A stretch of 59,746 nucleotides of DNA from a virus. Numbering within the stretch: position 1 is the stretch's first letter; every line of letters begins with the position of its first letter. Shown piece after piece: positions 37,700-46,530 of this stretch. Position numbers and translations under genes: made by a program. The notes beneath the pieces are model-generated. The model was not told the DNA's origin, made no database searches, and was given only the letters and a program-made list of their open reading frames with translations. Location of the stretch: IMG/VR virus record IMGVR_UViG_3300030060_003581, positions 1 through 59,746 of that record; one strand, given 5' to 3'.

Positions 37700-37913
37700 G
37701 GCCGAGTTTCCGGCGTTAGCAAAGGCTATGGTCGAAGACGGACTAACCTTTAGAATTGTTTCTAAAGGTAATGGTTATCAGTGGCTTGTTGCTGATTATG
37801 AAATCCCGGCAAAGAGTGTTCGTCAAGTTTGGGGCTTAACGGCTCATCAAATGAGAAGACTCATTGATTGGCTGCTCGCTGGGAGTTACACGGAGTTGAT
37901 AGAATGGGAGTAA
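37674..37913 (+). CDS. Small protein of unknown function
   Basis: A 79-aa protein (FPALAKAMVEDGLTFRIVSK ... LTAHQMRRLIDWLLAGSYTE). The start is uncertain: ATG at 37674 (after GAGGAAT) or 37638 (after GGAGGT, spacing too short). No family recognised. Confidence 0.58.
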   Translation: MLNTRPIYEAEFPALAKAMVEDGLTFRIVSKGNGYQWLVADYEIPAKSVRQVWGLTAHQMRRLIDWLLAGSYTELIEWE

Positions 37914-38572
37914 TTATATTCACTAATGATGACAAGAATTATAGAAAGGGTAATTTCATTACTATGTATGGTGACATAACAGTGTCGCCGTCAGCACCCG
38001 ACACTACATTTATCTTACACAACATGAAGTTTAGTGAGGCAGATGTTTTGTATTGGTCTCCAATAGTAGCATACCGCATGGTAGTAGTTGTTGATAAGCC
38101 ACCTAAACTGAGCAGTAAGGTTGATGACTGTGTAATCATAGACCAAAACCTAAAGGTCGCTGACACTGATTATTCTAGGGCTATTCGTGCTGCTCTATGC
38201 TGGGCTGACAGGGATAGGGCATACAATGTCCTAAAACCCATACCGCTACCGCTAATGAATGCGTTTGTTAAAGTCAATGTGGACTCTATGAGGATAGGTA
38301 AGTTGCTGGCACAGTGCCGATACACTCTCCACGATGACTACACAAGGGCGGTTTTAGCCTACGGTATTAATCCTGTTTCTAATTTTAAGTGGCCTAAGAA
38401 GTCAAATAAAAACGACTATATACTGCCGAGCAACATGAGGAAATCAGACAAGCACCTAGAGGTGATACTCAGCAACGATACTATTGTATCTAACGCTATC
38501 CGCAGGGATAACCCCGAGTCATTACCGAAGGGCTTGCCTAAACGAAAACAAGAGGCGATAGAATGGCTATGA
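37904..38572 (+). CDS. Protein of unknown function in replication block
   Basis: A 222-aa protein. The N-terminal half is strand-rich (FITMYGDITVSPSAPDTTFI, AYRMVVVVDKPPKL); the C-terminal half is helical (YSRAIRAALCWADRDRAYNV, GKLLAQCRYTLHDDYTRAVL). The two-part layout is compatible with a degenerate clamp-loader or polymerase accessory subunit, but I do not recognise the family. Start follows GGAGTTGATAGA and overlaps the previous gene. Confidence 0.62.
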   Translation: MGVIIFTNDDKNYRKGNFITMYGDITVSPSAPDTTFILHNMKFSEADVLYWSPIVAYRMVVVVDKPPKLSSKVDDCVIIDQNLKVADTDYSRAIRAALCWADRDRAYNVLKPIPLPLMNAFVKVNVDSMRIGKLLAQCRYTLHDDYTRAVLAYGINPVSNFKWPKKSNKNDYILPSNMRKSDKHLEVILSNDTIVSNAIRRDNPESLPKGLPKRKQEAIEWL

Positions 38573-38925
38573 ATGAATTATTTGTGTATGGAACACTAAA
38601 GCGAGGCTACCACAATAACGACCTGTTGGGGGATTCCCAACTACTAGGAGACTACGAAACACTACCCCGTTGGGGTTTGGTTTCATTAGGTTCCTTTCCC
38701 GGCATGGTTGCTGGGAATAAAGCAGTAAAGGGTGAAGTGTATTTGGTGGATGATGAAACACTAGCAGCAGTTGATTTACTAGAGGGCGTTGCTCATGGTT
38801 TATATCAGCGTAGGAAAATATGGATTAAAAGTCCTGTTACCTTAGTTAAGCGTGAAGTATATGCTTACATTTACAATGACATTGTGTTTAACTCGGCAGC
38901 AAGTATGATGGATTCGTGGGACTAA
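38563..38925 (+). CDS. Gamma-glutamylcyclotransferase-like (AIG2/GGCT) protein
   Basis: A 120-aa protein with the family's signature: FVYGTLKRGYHNN (7-19), SFPGMV (44-49), GEVYLVDDETLAAVDLLEG (catalytic Glu74) and YQRR (81-84). GGCT-fold enzymes cyclise gamma-glutamyl amines and release 5-oxoproline. In bacteria and phages this fold is found alongside amidoligases and class II amidotransferases, both present here in one protein at 22.2-24.8 kb. Substrate unknown. Confidence 0.85.
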   Translation: MAMNELFVYGTLKRGYHNNDLLGDSQLLGDYETLPRWGLVSLGSFPGMVAGNKAVKGEVYLVDDETLAAVDLLEGVAHGLYQRRKIWIKSPVTLVKREVYAYIYNDIVFNSAASMMDSWD

Positions 38926-39110
38926 TGAGTTTTGCAGTATTTGGACTGTGGTTTATACTAATTTACTACACAGTCTTTTTATTCTTTGACCCCGAGTATA
39001 ACCAACCGGTTGACATGGGAACTTTGAAGTCTGAGGCATATGCTTTTGATGATGACTCGGATAATTTAGATATGGCACAAGCGGCCTTATTTATGAGCGT
39101 CAACGAATGA
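38925..39110 (+). CDS. Small single-span membrane protein
   Basis: A 61-aa protein, N-terminal membrane helix (SFAVFGLWFILIYYTVFLFF) and an acidic cytosolic or external tail. Start overlaps the GGCT stop (TAATG), so they are translated together. Confidence 0.65.
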   Translation: MSFAVFGLWFILIYYTVFLFFDPEYNQPVDMGTLKSEAYAFDDDSDNLDMAQAALFMSVNE

Positions 39111-39547
39111 GGGTAATATACCAAACACTCATAAGTCACTTCATGTCGGCCAACAATAACAACAAGCGTGTCCGACGGGCGATAGTCGAAATACTATTCA
39201 ATCACGGGGCATGCACAAGAGAACAGGTAGCAGAGCATCTGCAAACTTACAAAGGTGTTAAGAATGTTCCTTCCGGTAATTCTATATCGGCTCTTATGTC
39301 GAAAAATCCGCAGTGCGTTATTGTCGGTCGTCAAAAGGTTGAGATGACTAATGGTATTAATACTCATCATATGATGTTTGATGTTGACCGTAAAGTAATC
39401 AAGACCAAGGATGATTTAATTTTCACAAGACCAATATCGGTTATGACTCCTAGCGAAAAGCAAAAGGCAGTGCAGTGCAAGTGTTGTGGTAGGACTAGAA
39501 TAATGCCTACTGATGAGGCCAAGTGTTTGTCTTGTATTCGTAAGTAA
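39107..39547 (+). CDS. Winged-helix plus zinc-ribbon DNA-binding protein
   Basis: A 146-aa protein: a winged helix (VRRAIVEILFNHGACTREQV, GNSISALMSKNPQCVIV) and a C-terminal zinc ribbon (CKCCGRTRIMPTDEAKCLSC). Probably a transcription factor for the replication block. An internal ATG at 39143 could be a shorter start. Confidence 0.65.
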   Translation: MRVIYQTLISHFMSANNNNKRVRRAIVEILFNHGACTREQVAEHLQTYKGVKNVPSGNSISALMSKNPQCVIVGRQKVEMTNGINTHHMMFDVDRKVIKTKDDLIFTRPISVMTPSEKQKAVQCKCCGRTRIMPTDEAKCLSCIRK

Positions 39548-39561
39548 TATATACTGACGAG
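39548..39561 (+). promoter_or_regulatory. Type II promoter, copy 2 (clamp loader)
   Basis: TATATACTGACGAG, 28 bases from its first T to the start at 39576. There is no ribosome site, so a leaderless transcript is likely. Confidence 0.7.
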
Positions 39562-39575
39562 TCCAAGTATAAACC

Positions 39576-40475
39576 ATGAACCAAATATGGGCAACGAAGC
39601 ACAGGCCAATACACCTTGATGATTTCAAGGGACAGGAACACATTGTAAAGGAAATGAAATACATATTGTATGGCACTGCTAAAATGCAGCACTACATTTT
39701 CTTTTCCCCCGAACCGGGGACAGGTAAGACTACAATGGCTCATATTCTAGCAAAGCAGTTGGGATATGAAATACATCAATACAATGCTTCATCTAAGCGT
39801 CAGCGTGGCATAGAGTTTATCGAGGAGGAGTTAGCACCTATGACTCGGCTCGGTCAGTATGAAACAATTTATTTCTTGGACGAAGCAGACCAACTAACGC
39901 CTGCCGCACAGTCGGCACTCAAGGGTGTGATTGAGGATGCACAGGGCTTTTTTATTCTTACTTGTAATGACCTAAGCAAAGTCAGCCCTTGGCTTCAATC
40001 CCGTTGTCAAGTGCGAACCTTTGTTCCTATACTAGATAGTGATATGCGAAAGCGCCTATCTAGTATTGATGGGACAGAAGGTTTCCAAACTCCTATTGAG
40101 GATATTAATGCGATAGCAAAGGCTAACAAGGGTGACTTGCGTAACGCAATAAATACACTACAAGCCTACCATTCTATCCCCGAAGCAGACAGGCAATCAT
40201 TTTTATCAAGGATAGGTGAGCCTCCTGTTGATGCACAGAAGATACTTACGCTTTGTATGAAGGAGCAGAATGTTGAAGATGCCGTCAAGTTGATGGGTTC
40301 TTCTAACCTTAGAAAGACAATAGACGCCGTGTTTAGATACGGTATTGATTCTCCCGCTAAGCCAACCAGCAAACTAAAGTTGGTTGAGGCAGCCACCCAA
40401 GCGCACCGTGATTTACTCATGGGCGTTGAGTCCCACTATGTAGTGTGGGATTTTTGTAGGAGGCTAGCGTCATAA
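39576..40475 (+). CDS. Clamp loader, RFC small-subunit-like
   Basis: A 299-aa AAA+ protein: LDDFKGQEHI at the start, Walker A SPEPGTGKT (44-52), Walker B IYFLDEAD (98-105), sensor 1 LTCND (128-132), the SRC arginine finger (142-144) and LRNAINTLQAY (sensor 2 region). It should load the PCNA-like clamp using ATP. Archaea pair this subunit with a large RFC, which I do not find here, so it may work alone or with host RFC-L. Confidence 0.9.
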   Translation: MNQIWATKHRPIHLDDFKGQEHIVKEMKYILYGTAKMQHYIFFSPEPGTGKTTMAHILAKQLGYEIHQYNASSKRQRGIEFIEEELAPMTRLGQYETIYFLDEADQLTPAAQSALKGVIEDAQGFFILTCNDLSKVSPWLQSRCQVRTFVPILDSDMRKRLSSIDGTEGFQTPIEDINAIAKANKGDLRNAINTLQAYHSIPEADRQSFLSRIGEPPVDAQKILTLCMKEQNVEDAVKLMGSSNLRKTIDAVFRYGIDSPAKPTSKLKLVEAATQAHRDLLMGVESHYVVWDFCRRLAS

Positions 40476-40479
40476 AGCA

Positions 40480-40494
40480 TATATAGTGGCGAGG
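40480..40494 (+). promoter_or_regulatory. Type II promoter variant, copy 3
   Basis: TATATAGTGGCGAGG, matching the 33019 variant. A ribosome site (TAGGTGAGAAAA) lies between it and the start at 40520. Confidence 0.55.
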
Positions 40495-40519
40495 ATAAAG
40501 GATAAGATAGGTGAGAAAA

Positions 40520-41725
40520 ATGGATTTAGACCAAATGATAACCCGTATAAGCAAGAATGTAGGAACGACAGAAGAAGCACTACGCTCTCGTATGGAGACT
40601 GTGTTAGCGGAGAACCGCAACACATGGCTAGATGCTGGTAAAAGTGAGGATGATTGTAACTTAAATGCACTCAGAATCTCCGGCAGACAGATTAAGAGCG
40701 AAGGCGAAAGACTAAAGCGAAGTGGCGCTACACTGTATGAAGGAATGTTCGTAAGTGTCCCGAGATACAAAGATTGGGCAGACCTAGCATACAAAAAAGC
40801 CGCTGGCACTATTAGTCAAGGTAACGAAACTGTTATCGAAACACTGATTGAAGAAGGTAATGTAATTCTTTATGAGGATAATAACGATGGCACTTTTACC
40901 AAGAAGTATAATCCTTCATTGGCACAGAAGGCTGATTTCCAAAGTGGAATGGCCGAGACTGAAATCAGTGAACTACCAAAGCACACATATGATGCTGGCA
41001 ACGGCATTCACTTCCACTTGGTATGGGATAAGAACAACCCTAAGTTCCCGTCGGGGGATGACAATTGGAAATATGGTAAGCCACGACCACTGAGCGAAAA
41101 GGACAGGACTTGTATGTTCTTAGGCAGAACACAGGGCAGCAAAGATGACATGAGAGTTATTTCTATGAGGTTCAATGGTGCGCTAGCGGAGACACAATTC
41201 CCTGCTTTCGTAGCCGGAACTATACCTATGAGACCAGCAAGGAACGCTGACTTAGCATATGGTAAGGCTGGCGTGTCTGTGTTCAACCGTGACGATACTG
41301 TTCAAAGTTCTTTCAGTAGTGCGCCCGATGCACTAATCGCTGGACTAGACCAAATCAAGACTCTTGAGAATGGATTACAAGACATTGAAGCGTATGTAGG
41401 CTCACTGTCTGACAAGGAACGCTGGGATGCTTTGGCTGCTGCAATAGTCGAGGTAATTCACATAGACCCTAGAGACAATGGTGGTTATATCATTACCACA
41501 GGCGACCTAGATATTATGTCAACTGCTGGCACTGTTGACATTTATGTTCCGGCTCAACAAGAATCACTTGTTGACTTCTCAGTTGGTAGCACACTAATGC
41601 TAGTAGGCTCTCCATACATGAGTCGTGACGGTGAGGCAAAACTAGCAGTAACAGGCTGGTGGTGCGCTGAATCTTTAGTTGCATCAGCACCGGAGACTTC
41701 TAACGACGACGGAGGGTGGGACTGA
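40520..41725 (+). CDS. RPA-like single-stranded DNA-binding protein
   Basis: A 401-aa protein between clamp loader and RecA-like ATPase. The C-terminal part has an OB-fold pattern (YIITTGDLDIMSTAGTVDIY, STLMLVGSPYMSRDGEAKLA) and ends acidic (SNDDGGWD), as many single-strand binding proteins do. The N-terminal half is helical (ITRISKNVGTTEEALRSRME) with GNGIHFHLVWDKNN. It probably coats single-stranded viral DNA. Start at 40520 follows TAGGTGAGAAAA. Confidence 0.6.
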   Translation: MDLDQMITRISKNVGTTEEALRSRMETVLAENRNTWLDAGKSEDDCNLNALRISGRQIKSEGERLKRSGATLYEGMFVSVPRYKDWADLAYKKAAGTISQGNETVIETLIEEGNVILYEDNNDGTFTKKYNPSLAQKADFQSGMAETEISELPKHTYDAGNGIHFHLVWDKNNPKFPSGDDNWKYGKPRPLSEKDRTCMFLGRTQGSKDDMRVISMRFNGALAETQFPAFVAGTIPMRPARNADLAYGKAGVSVFNRDDTVQSSFSSAPDALIAGLDQIKTLENGLQDIEAYVGSLSDKERWDALAAAIVEVIHIDPRDNGGYIITTGDLDIMSTAGTVDIYVPAQQESLVDFSVGSTLMLVGSPYMSRDGEAKLAVTGWWCAESLVASAPETSNDDGGWD

Positions 41726-42651
41726 TGAGTTGGGCTACTACTTCCGCTAAAACCGAGGCTGCACCTAGAAAGACATTCGGTGTCGAGCATTACCGTAACC
41801 TATACGCTCAAAAGCGTGAGGCTCTTGCGCCTATTAGAATGGCGCTTGTTGGTAAGGAAAACACTGCGAAAACAGGTTTGGCTACTGAACTAGCCCTTGC
41901 TCATACTGACAAGGATATAGTTATCATTGACTGTGATAACTCAGCACAGAACACTGTTGATTACCTAGTCTCAGAAGGCAAGGTCGAAGCAGGTCGCATT
42001 AGAATTATCCCAATTATTGATGAGTTGGATGATGCTATGTGGAATGAAGACAACACTACAAATTGGATGGCAGTAGTTGACAAGATTGAGTGGTTCGCAT
42101 CCTTCTTGGGTGAAGATAAAGATGTGGGCGCAGTTATCTTTGATGGCGGCTCAACATTCCTCAAGTGGTGTGAGTTTGTAATGACAGACAGACTACTAAG
42201 GCGTGGTGTTATCAATGACAGTGGTGACGGATTCAATCAGAAGGAATGGCGTGAGCGTAACAGTGTATTCAAGGGTGTCCTTGACAGACTTACTGCGCTA
42301 CCAATCCCATACATCTTCTATACTTTCCACTTGAAAGACCAAAAGCAATACATGGATATTGGCGACGGAACTAAGGCGCTAATGAAAGTGGGCGAAAAGG
42401 TTGATTGGGTTGACGGCACACAACGCTTCGTGTCCCAACAGGTATGGCTAAAGCGATACACAAAAAAGGGTGACAAGGCGGCTGGTGTTGAGGCAGACAA
42501 GACACTAGGAGTTAATGAGTTTGCTATTCGTGCCAAGATTGAAGAAATGAAAGGCCGTAACATGGAACACTTGGGTAAGACCTATGAAGTTCTAAATGTT
42601 AAAGATAGCAAAGTCACTTGGAATGGACTACCTTTGGAGTGGAAAACATGA
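41725..42651 (+). CDS. RecA-superfamily ATPase (RadA/Sak4-like)
   Basis: A 308-aa ATPase: Walker A LVGKENTAKTG (41-51; a variant with Asn-Thr-Ala), Walker B DVGAVIFDGGS (132-142) and IPYIFYTFHLKDQK after it. Size and order fit phage Sak4-type single-strand annealing/recombination ATPases. Its position next to the ssDNA-binding protein suggests a repair or recombination-dependent replication role. Start overlaps the upstream stop. Confidence 0.72.
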   Translation: MSWATTSAKTEAAPRKTFGVEHYRNLYAQKREALAPIRMALVGKENTAKTGLATELALAHTDKDIVIIDCDNSAQNTVDYLVSEGKVEAGRIRIIPIIDELDDAMWNEDNTTNWMAVVDKIEWFASFLGEDKDVGAVIFDGGSTFLKWCEFVMTDRLLRRGVINDSGDGFNQKEWRERNSVFKGVLDRLTALPIPYIFYTFHLKDQKQYMDIGDGTKALMKVGEKVDWVDGTQRFVSQQVWLKRYTKKGDKAAGVEADKTLGVNEFAIRAKIEEMKGRNMEHLGKTYEVLNVKDSKVTWNGLPLEWKT

Positions 42652-42836
42652 GTAAAGATGACGAAATCAAGGCTCTCAAGCAAAAGATTTCTCGCTTAGA
42701 GCGTGATATTGACGACATGATGGGTAGGTTCTCTATGGTCGGTAAAGTTTGGGAGGCCGTCAAAGAGTTACAAGACCACGCCAATAGAAAGGGCGACTTC
42801 TTGGCACACACCCTGTTATACAGGGAGGTTAGATAG
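42648..42836 (+). CDS. Small coiled-coil protein
   Basis: A 62-aa protein (MSKDDEIKALKQKISRLERD ...), one long coiled coil. Start overlaps the ATPase stop (ATGA). Adaptor role possible; no family recognised. Confidence 0.62.
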   Translation: MSKDDEIKALKQKISRLERDIDDMMGRFSMVGKVWEAVKELQDHANRKGDFLAHTLLYREVR

Positions 42837-43649
42837 ATGAAAGCGCCTCGGGATTTGCTATTACAGTTGCTAAGTGTCACTAAGCGTGAGCAGGCCATCA
42901 ACGGCAAGACTCAACCGCAAGTGACAGGTTGTGTGTTGGTTTTGGCTGACAACAGGGTTTCGACTACTAGCATTGTAAAGGATGGGAAAACAAGTCTCTC
43001 GAGGTTCTCTTTTGTTCGGGAACAAGACGGTGAAGAATTAATTCCTGTGCCGGATATTGACAGACTACTTGGTGTGTTAAAATACCATGCTGATGTGGTA
43101 ACTCTAACTCACAGTAAAGAGTCGGGTAAGGTTCTTATAAAATCTAAAAACAAGCAGACTACTTTGGTGGGTGGGCTTGACTCTAAGGCTTTCCCCAACA
43201 GTCAGCAGACGCTACTCGAATGGCATAAGACTTCTGTTGAAAGAGCAAAGCAGATAGATGCTGCAAAAAGGTCTTACAAGTTACAGACGGGCGCTATCCG
43301 CAAACCATTTTATTCAATAACAATGCCAGCAACAGAAGTGTATGATGCTCTTAGATGTGACGGCATAAACGGACAGAAACTAAACCGATACACATTTACT
43401 GTTAAGAATGAGTTACTGTCGGTATCTGTGGGCGACCACTTCAAAGGACTTACTGAGAGTGAGTTAGGCAAATGTCCCGGTGTTAAGGACTTTACTGCTA
43501 CTTTTGAGGGTGGTCTTGAGAATATACTCAAACACTATACCGGCGACATGATGCTATCCTTCATAGACTTTAGAGAAGAAGGGCAGGGAATTAGGCTTAT
43601 GCTTTCATTTGCTAATGGGGATTGGGTTTTCCAAGCGGGTGTATTGTAA
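42837..43649 (+). CDS. PCNA-like DNA sliding clamp
   Basis: A 270-aa protein with two similar halves. The first contains ELIPVPDIDRLLGVLKYHAD, VTLTHSKESGKVLIKSKNKQ and GLDSKAFPNS; the second has YTFTVKNELLSVSVGDHFKG and LENILKHYTGDMMLSFI. These are the strand-helix patterns of PCNA. A trimer would ring DNA and tether the polymerase. Start follows GGGAGGTTAGATAG. It is more diverged than the clamp loader. Confidence 0.72.
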   Translation: MKAPRDLLLQLLSVTKREQAINGKTQPQVTGCVLVLADNRVSTTSIVKDGKTSLSRFSFVREQDGEELIPVPDIDRLLGVLKYHADVVTLTHSKESGKVLIKSKNKQTTLVGGLDSKAFPNSQQTLLEWHKTSVERAKQIDAAKRSYKLQTGAIRKPFYSITMPATEVYDALRCDGINGQKLNRYTFTVKNELLSVSVGDHFKGLTESELGKCPGVKDFTATFEGGLENILKHYTGDMMLSFIDFREEGQGIRLMLSFANGDWVFQAGVL

Positions 43650-43984
43650 TGGCTAGATACACCACTCCTAAAGGGATTACATTCAAGCAATTCGAGGAAG
43701 TCTTGTCCGTTCCAATACTAAAGGAATATATGTATTCGAGAAAGCGCAAAAGAAGGGTTAGGTATCTGTATGCTTGTTTAGTTTATTTTGATATGAAACA
43801 CGGTGAGTATTACACTAGCCAAAACATATCTGAAATGGGTTTGAAATACAATCCTTTAGGGGCAAGTGCGCTATCATTATCCACACAAAGCATAGGTCAG
43901 CATATGGCAACTATGTGTAGGTTGGGGATAGTTAATTTTATTACAATAAAGAGTAAAAGACATTATTATAAGGTGATAGAATGA
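43649..43984 (+). CDS. Winged-helix-like protein
   Basis: A 111-aa basic protein (KEYMYSRKRKRRVRYLYACL ... LSTQSIGQHMATMCRLGIVN, FITIKSKRHYYKVIE). The C-terminal part looks like a winged helix. Start overlaps the clamp stop (TAATG). Confidence 0.58.
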   Translation: MARYTTPKGITFKQFEEVLSVPILKEYMYSRKRKRRVRYLYACLVYFDMKHGEYYTSQNISEMGLKYNPLGASALSLSTQSIGQHMATMCRLGIVNFITIKSKRHYYKVIE

Positions 43985-44202
43985 GAAAATGCAGTAAATG
44001 TGGACATATAGAAACTAGCGAAAGAACTACCCAATACCAAAACAAAGATTGGCTATACGAGCAGTATGTTACTAAGCGTAGGTCTATGAAAGACATAGCA
44101 GACCAATGTGGAGTATCCTCTATGGCTATCAATAATTGGCTAAAGCGGTTTGATATAAAAACTAGAGGTCGTGGTGTCCGTTCCGGCTTGTTTGATATAT
44201 GA
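43981..44202 (+). CDS. Zinc-knuckle plus helix-turn-helix protein
   Basis: A 73-aa basic protein: CSKCG at the N-terminus, then YVTKRRSMKDIADQCGVSSM and AINNWLKRFDIK, a helix-turn-helix as in transposase or homing-type DNA-binding modules. Probably a regulator of the polymerase unit that follows. Confidence 0.68.
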   Translation: MRKCSKCGHIETSERTTQYQNKDWLYEQYVTKRRSMKDIADQCGVSSMAINNWLKRFDIKTRGRGVRSGLFDI

Positions 44203-44219
44203 AACATTGTAAGAACTAC

Positions 44220-44233
44220 TATATACTGACGAG
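44220..44233 (+). promoter_or_regulatory. Type II promoter, copy 4 (polymerase)
   Basis: TATATACTGACGAG, 28 bases before the polymerase start, the same spacing as at the clamp loader. No ribosome site, so a leaderless message is likely. Confidence 0.7.
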
Positions 44234-44247
44234 ACCTATTTAACGGT

Positions 44248-46494
44248 ATGCAAGTAACACATACAAGCGGAAGAAAAGTAACTATCAGAAGGCGTGACCC
44301 CGACACTCTTGAGCGCATTCAAGAAGTGATAGAGGCTTACCCCTACTGCTTTGTTCCTACTGAAAAGTTAACTGATACTTACGGTTTGGTAAGGGTCGAA
44401 GAAGGATTTGAAGGAGTATATGGCACTAAGTTATCTAAGGTGTATTTTAGAAACGAATACGACCGTAGGGATTGGGCTAGGGCTAACCACACTTGGGAAG
44501 GCAGTATGCCTTTTACTAACCAAGTTCTTATTGACAGGTTGAAGGACAATGAACCATACCCTAATTACGAACACAGGATATGGTATATTGACGGTGAGTG
44601 GAAAAAAGAGTCTGAGGAAATAACTATCCTCAGTGCTTACGATTCCTACACCGGTAAAATGTTCACATGGGTTCAGCACCCCGATATTGAGCCGGGATAC
44701 CATAGTAGTTTGCCCTGTAAGAATCACCCCGATGGTTTGAAAGAAATCCATTTCGATACAAAACTGAAAGCGTTTGCTAATGAGCGTCAACTGCTGGCTG
44801 ACTTTGCAGCACATATGGCTAAACATGACCCCGATGTGTTGACCGGTTGGTATTTTGTTGACGCTGATGTATCAACAATCAGCACTCGTATGCGTAGGCT
44901 TGGGCTTGACCCACGCAGATTATCGCCGCACAATCAGCATAACTACAAATACAGTGCTACTGAAAAGCGTTGGACTCAGCCCATTCCCGGTCGCATGTGT
45001 ATTGACTTGATGATTGCATTCAAGAAGTTATGGACTATCAAAAACGGTCAATTAGCAGGGCAAAAGTTAGATGATGTTGCGGAGTTTGTATTAGGTGAGC
45101 GCAAGGTCGAGTTAGAAGATGGGCATGATACCTATTATACCGACATAGGCACATACATTGACTACAATAGACAAGATGTGCGTCTTTTACCTAGACTAGA
45201 TGAGGAAATAAATGCTATCAATTACTACACTTCACTGCAACACTTAGTTCAGTGCGACATAGAGACTACTCCTTTGACCACGCTGCCCTCGTCATGCCTA
45301 TTCTTACAGGATGAACAGTTCGATGGTCGCATTCCCGATAACCCAAGGTTCAACAAGATTGACTACGAGGGCGCTGACATACAAGAGCCTGTTCCGGGTC
45401 GTTATGAGAACATGGCAATCATGGACATTAAGGCCATGTATCACTCTAATGTAAAGTTGCATAACATATGCTGGACTACTCTTAGTGACGACGGAAAAGA
45501 CTGTGGTAATGGCAGTAAGTTCTCACAGGAAAAGTCGGGATTGTTAGGTAGGACTATGGATAAATTGACAGTCAAGCGTAATGAATACAAGGCTTTGATG
45601 AAACAGGCCACCACTGCTGCTGAGAAGCGCAAGTGGGATGCTATGCAGTTTGCTACCAAATCAATGGTTGCGTCCCTATATGGTGTATCCGGTGACTCAA
45701 AATACGGCATGTATCACCCCGATATAGCGTCTGCTATTACATACACAAGCAGGCAGACTTTATTCCGCTTGCGTGATGAGTGTAATGAGCGTGGTTATCC
45801 TGTTAGATACGGACATACCGACTCTATCTTTTGCGAAGTTCCTAGTCCCGAAGAAGGCATGGGACTTGTTGCTAAAATTAACAAGGCTATGCACCCAATA
45901 GAAACTGAGTTCGAGAAGTGGTGTGCTACTATGATACTAAAACGCAAGAATCGTTACGCTGGTAAGGTCACATGGACTGATGGACAGTATCACGACCCGC
46001 AGTATTATTACAAAGGTCTTGAGTTAAAACAAGCCCGTATGCCGAAGGCTATGAAACAGGCTATGGATAAGACCTTGCGTGGTATTCTTGATGGGGCAGA
46101 CCGTCAGCAGGTTGACTCCGAACTTATTTCCCTTATAATGAAAGGAAATGAAGGTCAACTCGGTGAGGACTTGTTGCAGATTGGCAAACTCAAGATGCCT
46201 CTATCCCGTTACAAAAGTATCAGTGGCGCAGCCGCAGGTGCGCTTTGGGCTAAACAATACTTAGATAAGCGATACGAACCGGGCGAGACCTTTTTGACAG
46301 CGATTGGGGCTGGTGGGCAATACTATGCGTTTGACAAACTAAAGGACTTAGAGGGCGTCGCTAAGATTGATTGGTCGGAGATGACTGAGCGATTCATTGT
46401 CAACAAGGCTTGTGACATTTATGACTTGGTTGAATGGGACACTCAGCCGCTATGGAACGCTCATAGAGGCATTGGTAATGTCGAATGGTTATAA
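44248..46494 (+). CDS. polB: Family B DNA polymerase
   Basis: A 748-aa replicative polymerase. Exonuclease motifs: Exo I WYIDGEWK (112-118), Exo II region DVLTGWYFVDAD and Exo III YNRQD (306-310). Polymerase motifs: A MDIKAMYHSN (from 392), B FATKSMVASLYGV (about 467-480), C YGHTDSIF (about 520-527, His in place of the usual first Asp), and KKRYAG-like KNRYAGK, then KGLELKQAR. Proofreading and synthesis both look intact apart from the motif C change. Own promoter, preceded by helix-turn-helix regulators. Confidence 0.95.
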   Translation: MQVTHTSGRKVTIRRRDPDTLERIQEVIEAYPYCFVPTEKLTDTYGLVRVEEGFEGVYGTKLSKVYFRNEYDRRDWARANHTWEGSMPFTNQVLIDRLKDNEPYPNYEHRIWYIDGEWKKESEEITILSAYDSYTGKMFTWVQHPDIEPGYHSSLPCKNHPDGLKEIHFDTKLKAFANERQLLADFAAHMAKHDPDVLTGWYFVDADVSTISTRMRRLGLDPRRLSPHNQHNYKYSATEKRWTQPIPGRMCIDLMIAFKKLWTIKNGQLAGQKLDDVAEFVLGERKVELEDGHDTYYTDIGTYIDYNRQDVRLLPRLDEEINAINYYTSLQHLVQCDIETTPLTTLPSSCLFLQDEQFDGRIPDNPRFNKIDYEGADIQEPVPGRYENMAIMDIKAMYHSNVKLHNICWTTLSDDGKDCGNGSKFSQEKSGLLGRTMDKLTVKRNEYKALMKQATTAAEKRKWDAMQFATKSMVASLYGVSGDSKYGMYHPDIASAITYTSRQTLFRLRDECNERGYPVRYGHTDSIFCEVPSPEEGMGLVAKINKAMHPIETEFEKWCATMILKRKNRYAGKVTWTDGQYHDPQYYYKGLELKQARMPKAMKQAMDKTLRGILDGADRQQVDSELISLIMKGNEGQLGEDLLQIGKLKMPLSRYKSISGAAAGALWAKQYLDKRYEPGETFLTAIGAGGQYYAFDKLKDLEGVAKIDWSEMTERFIVNKACDIYDLVEWDTQPLWNAHRGIGNVEWL

Positions 46495-46501
46495 TAACAC
46501 A

Positions 46502-46515
46502 TATATACTGACGAG
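46502..46515 (+). promoter_or_regulatory. Type II promoter, copy 5
   Basis: TATATACTGACGAG, 29 bases before the next start; a GGTGAT box lies between them but would fall upstream of the expected transcription start. Confidence 0.65.
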
Positions 46516-46530
46516 ACCAAAGGTGATAGT

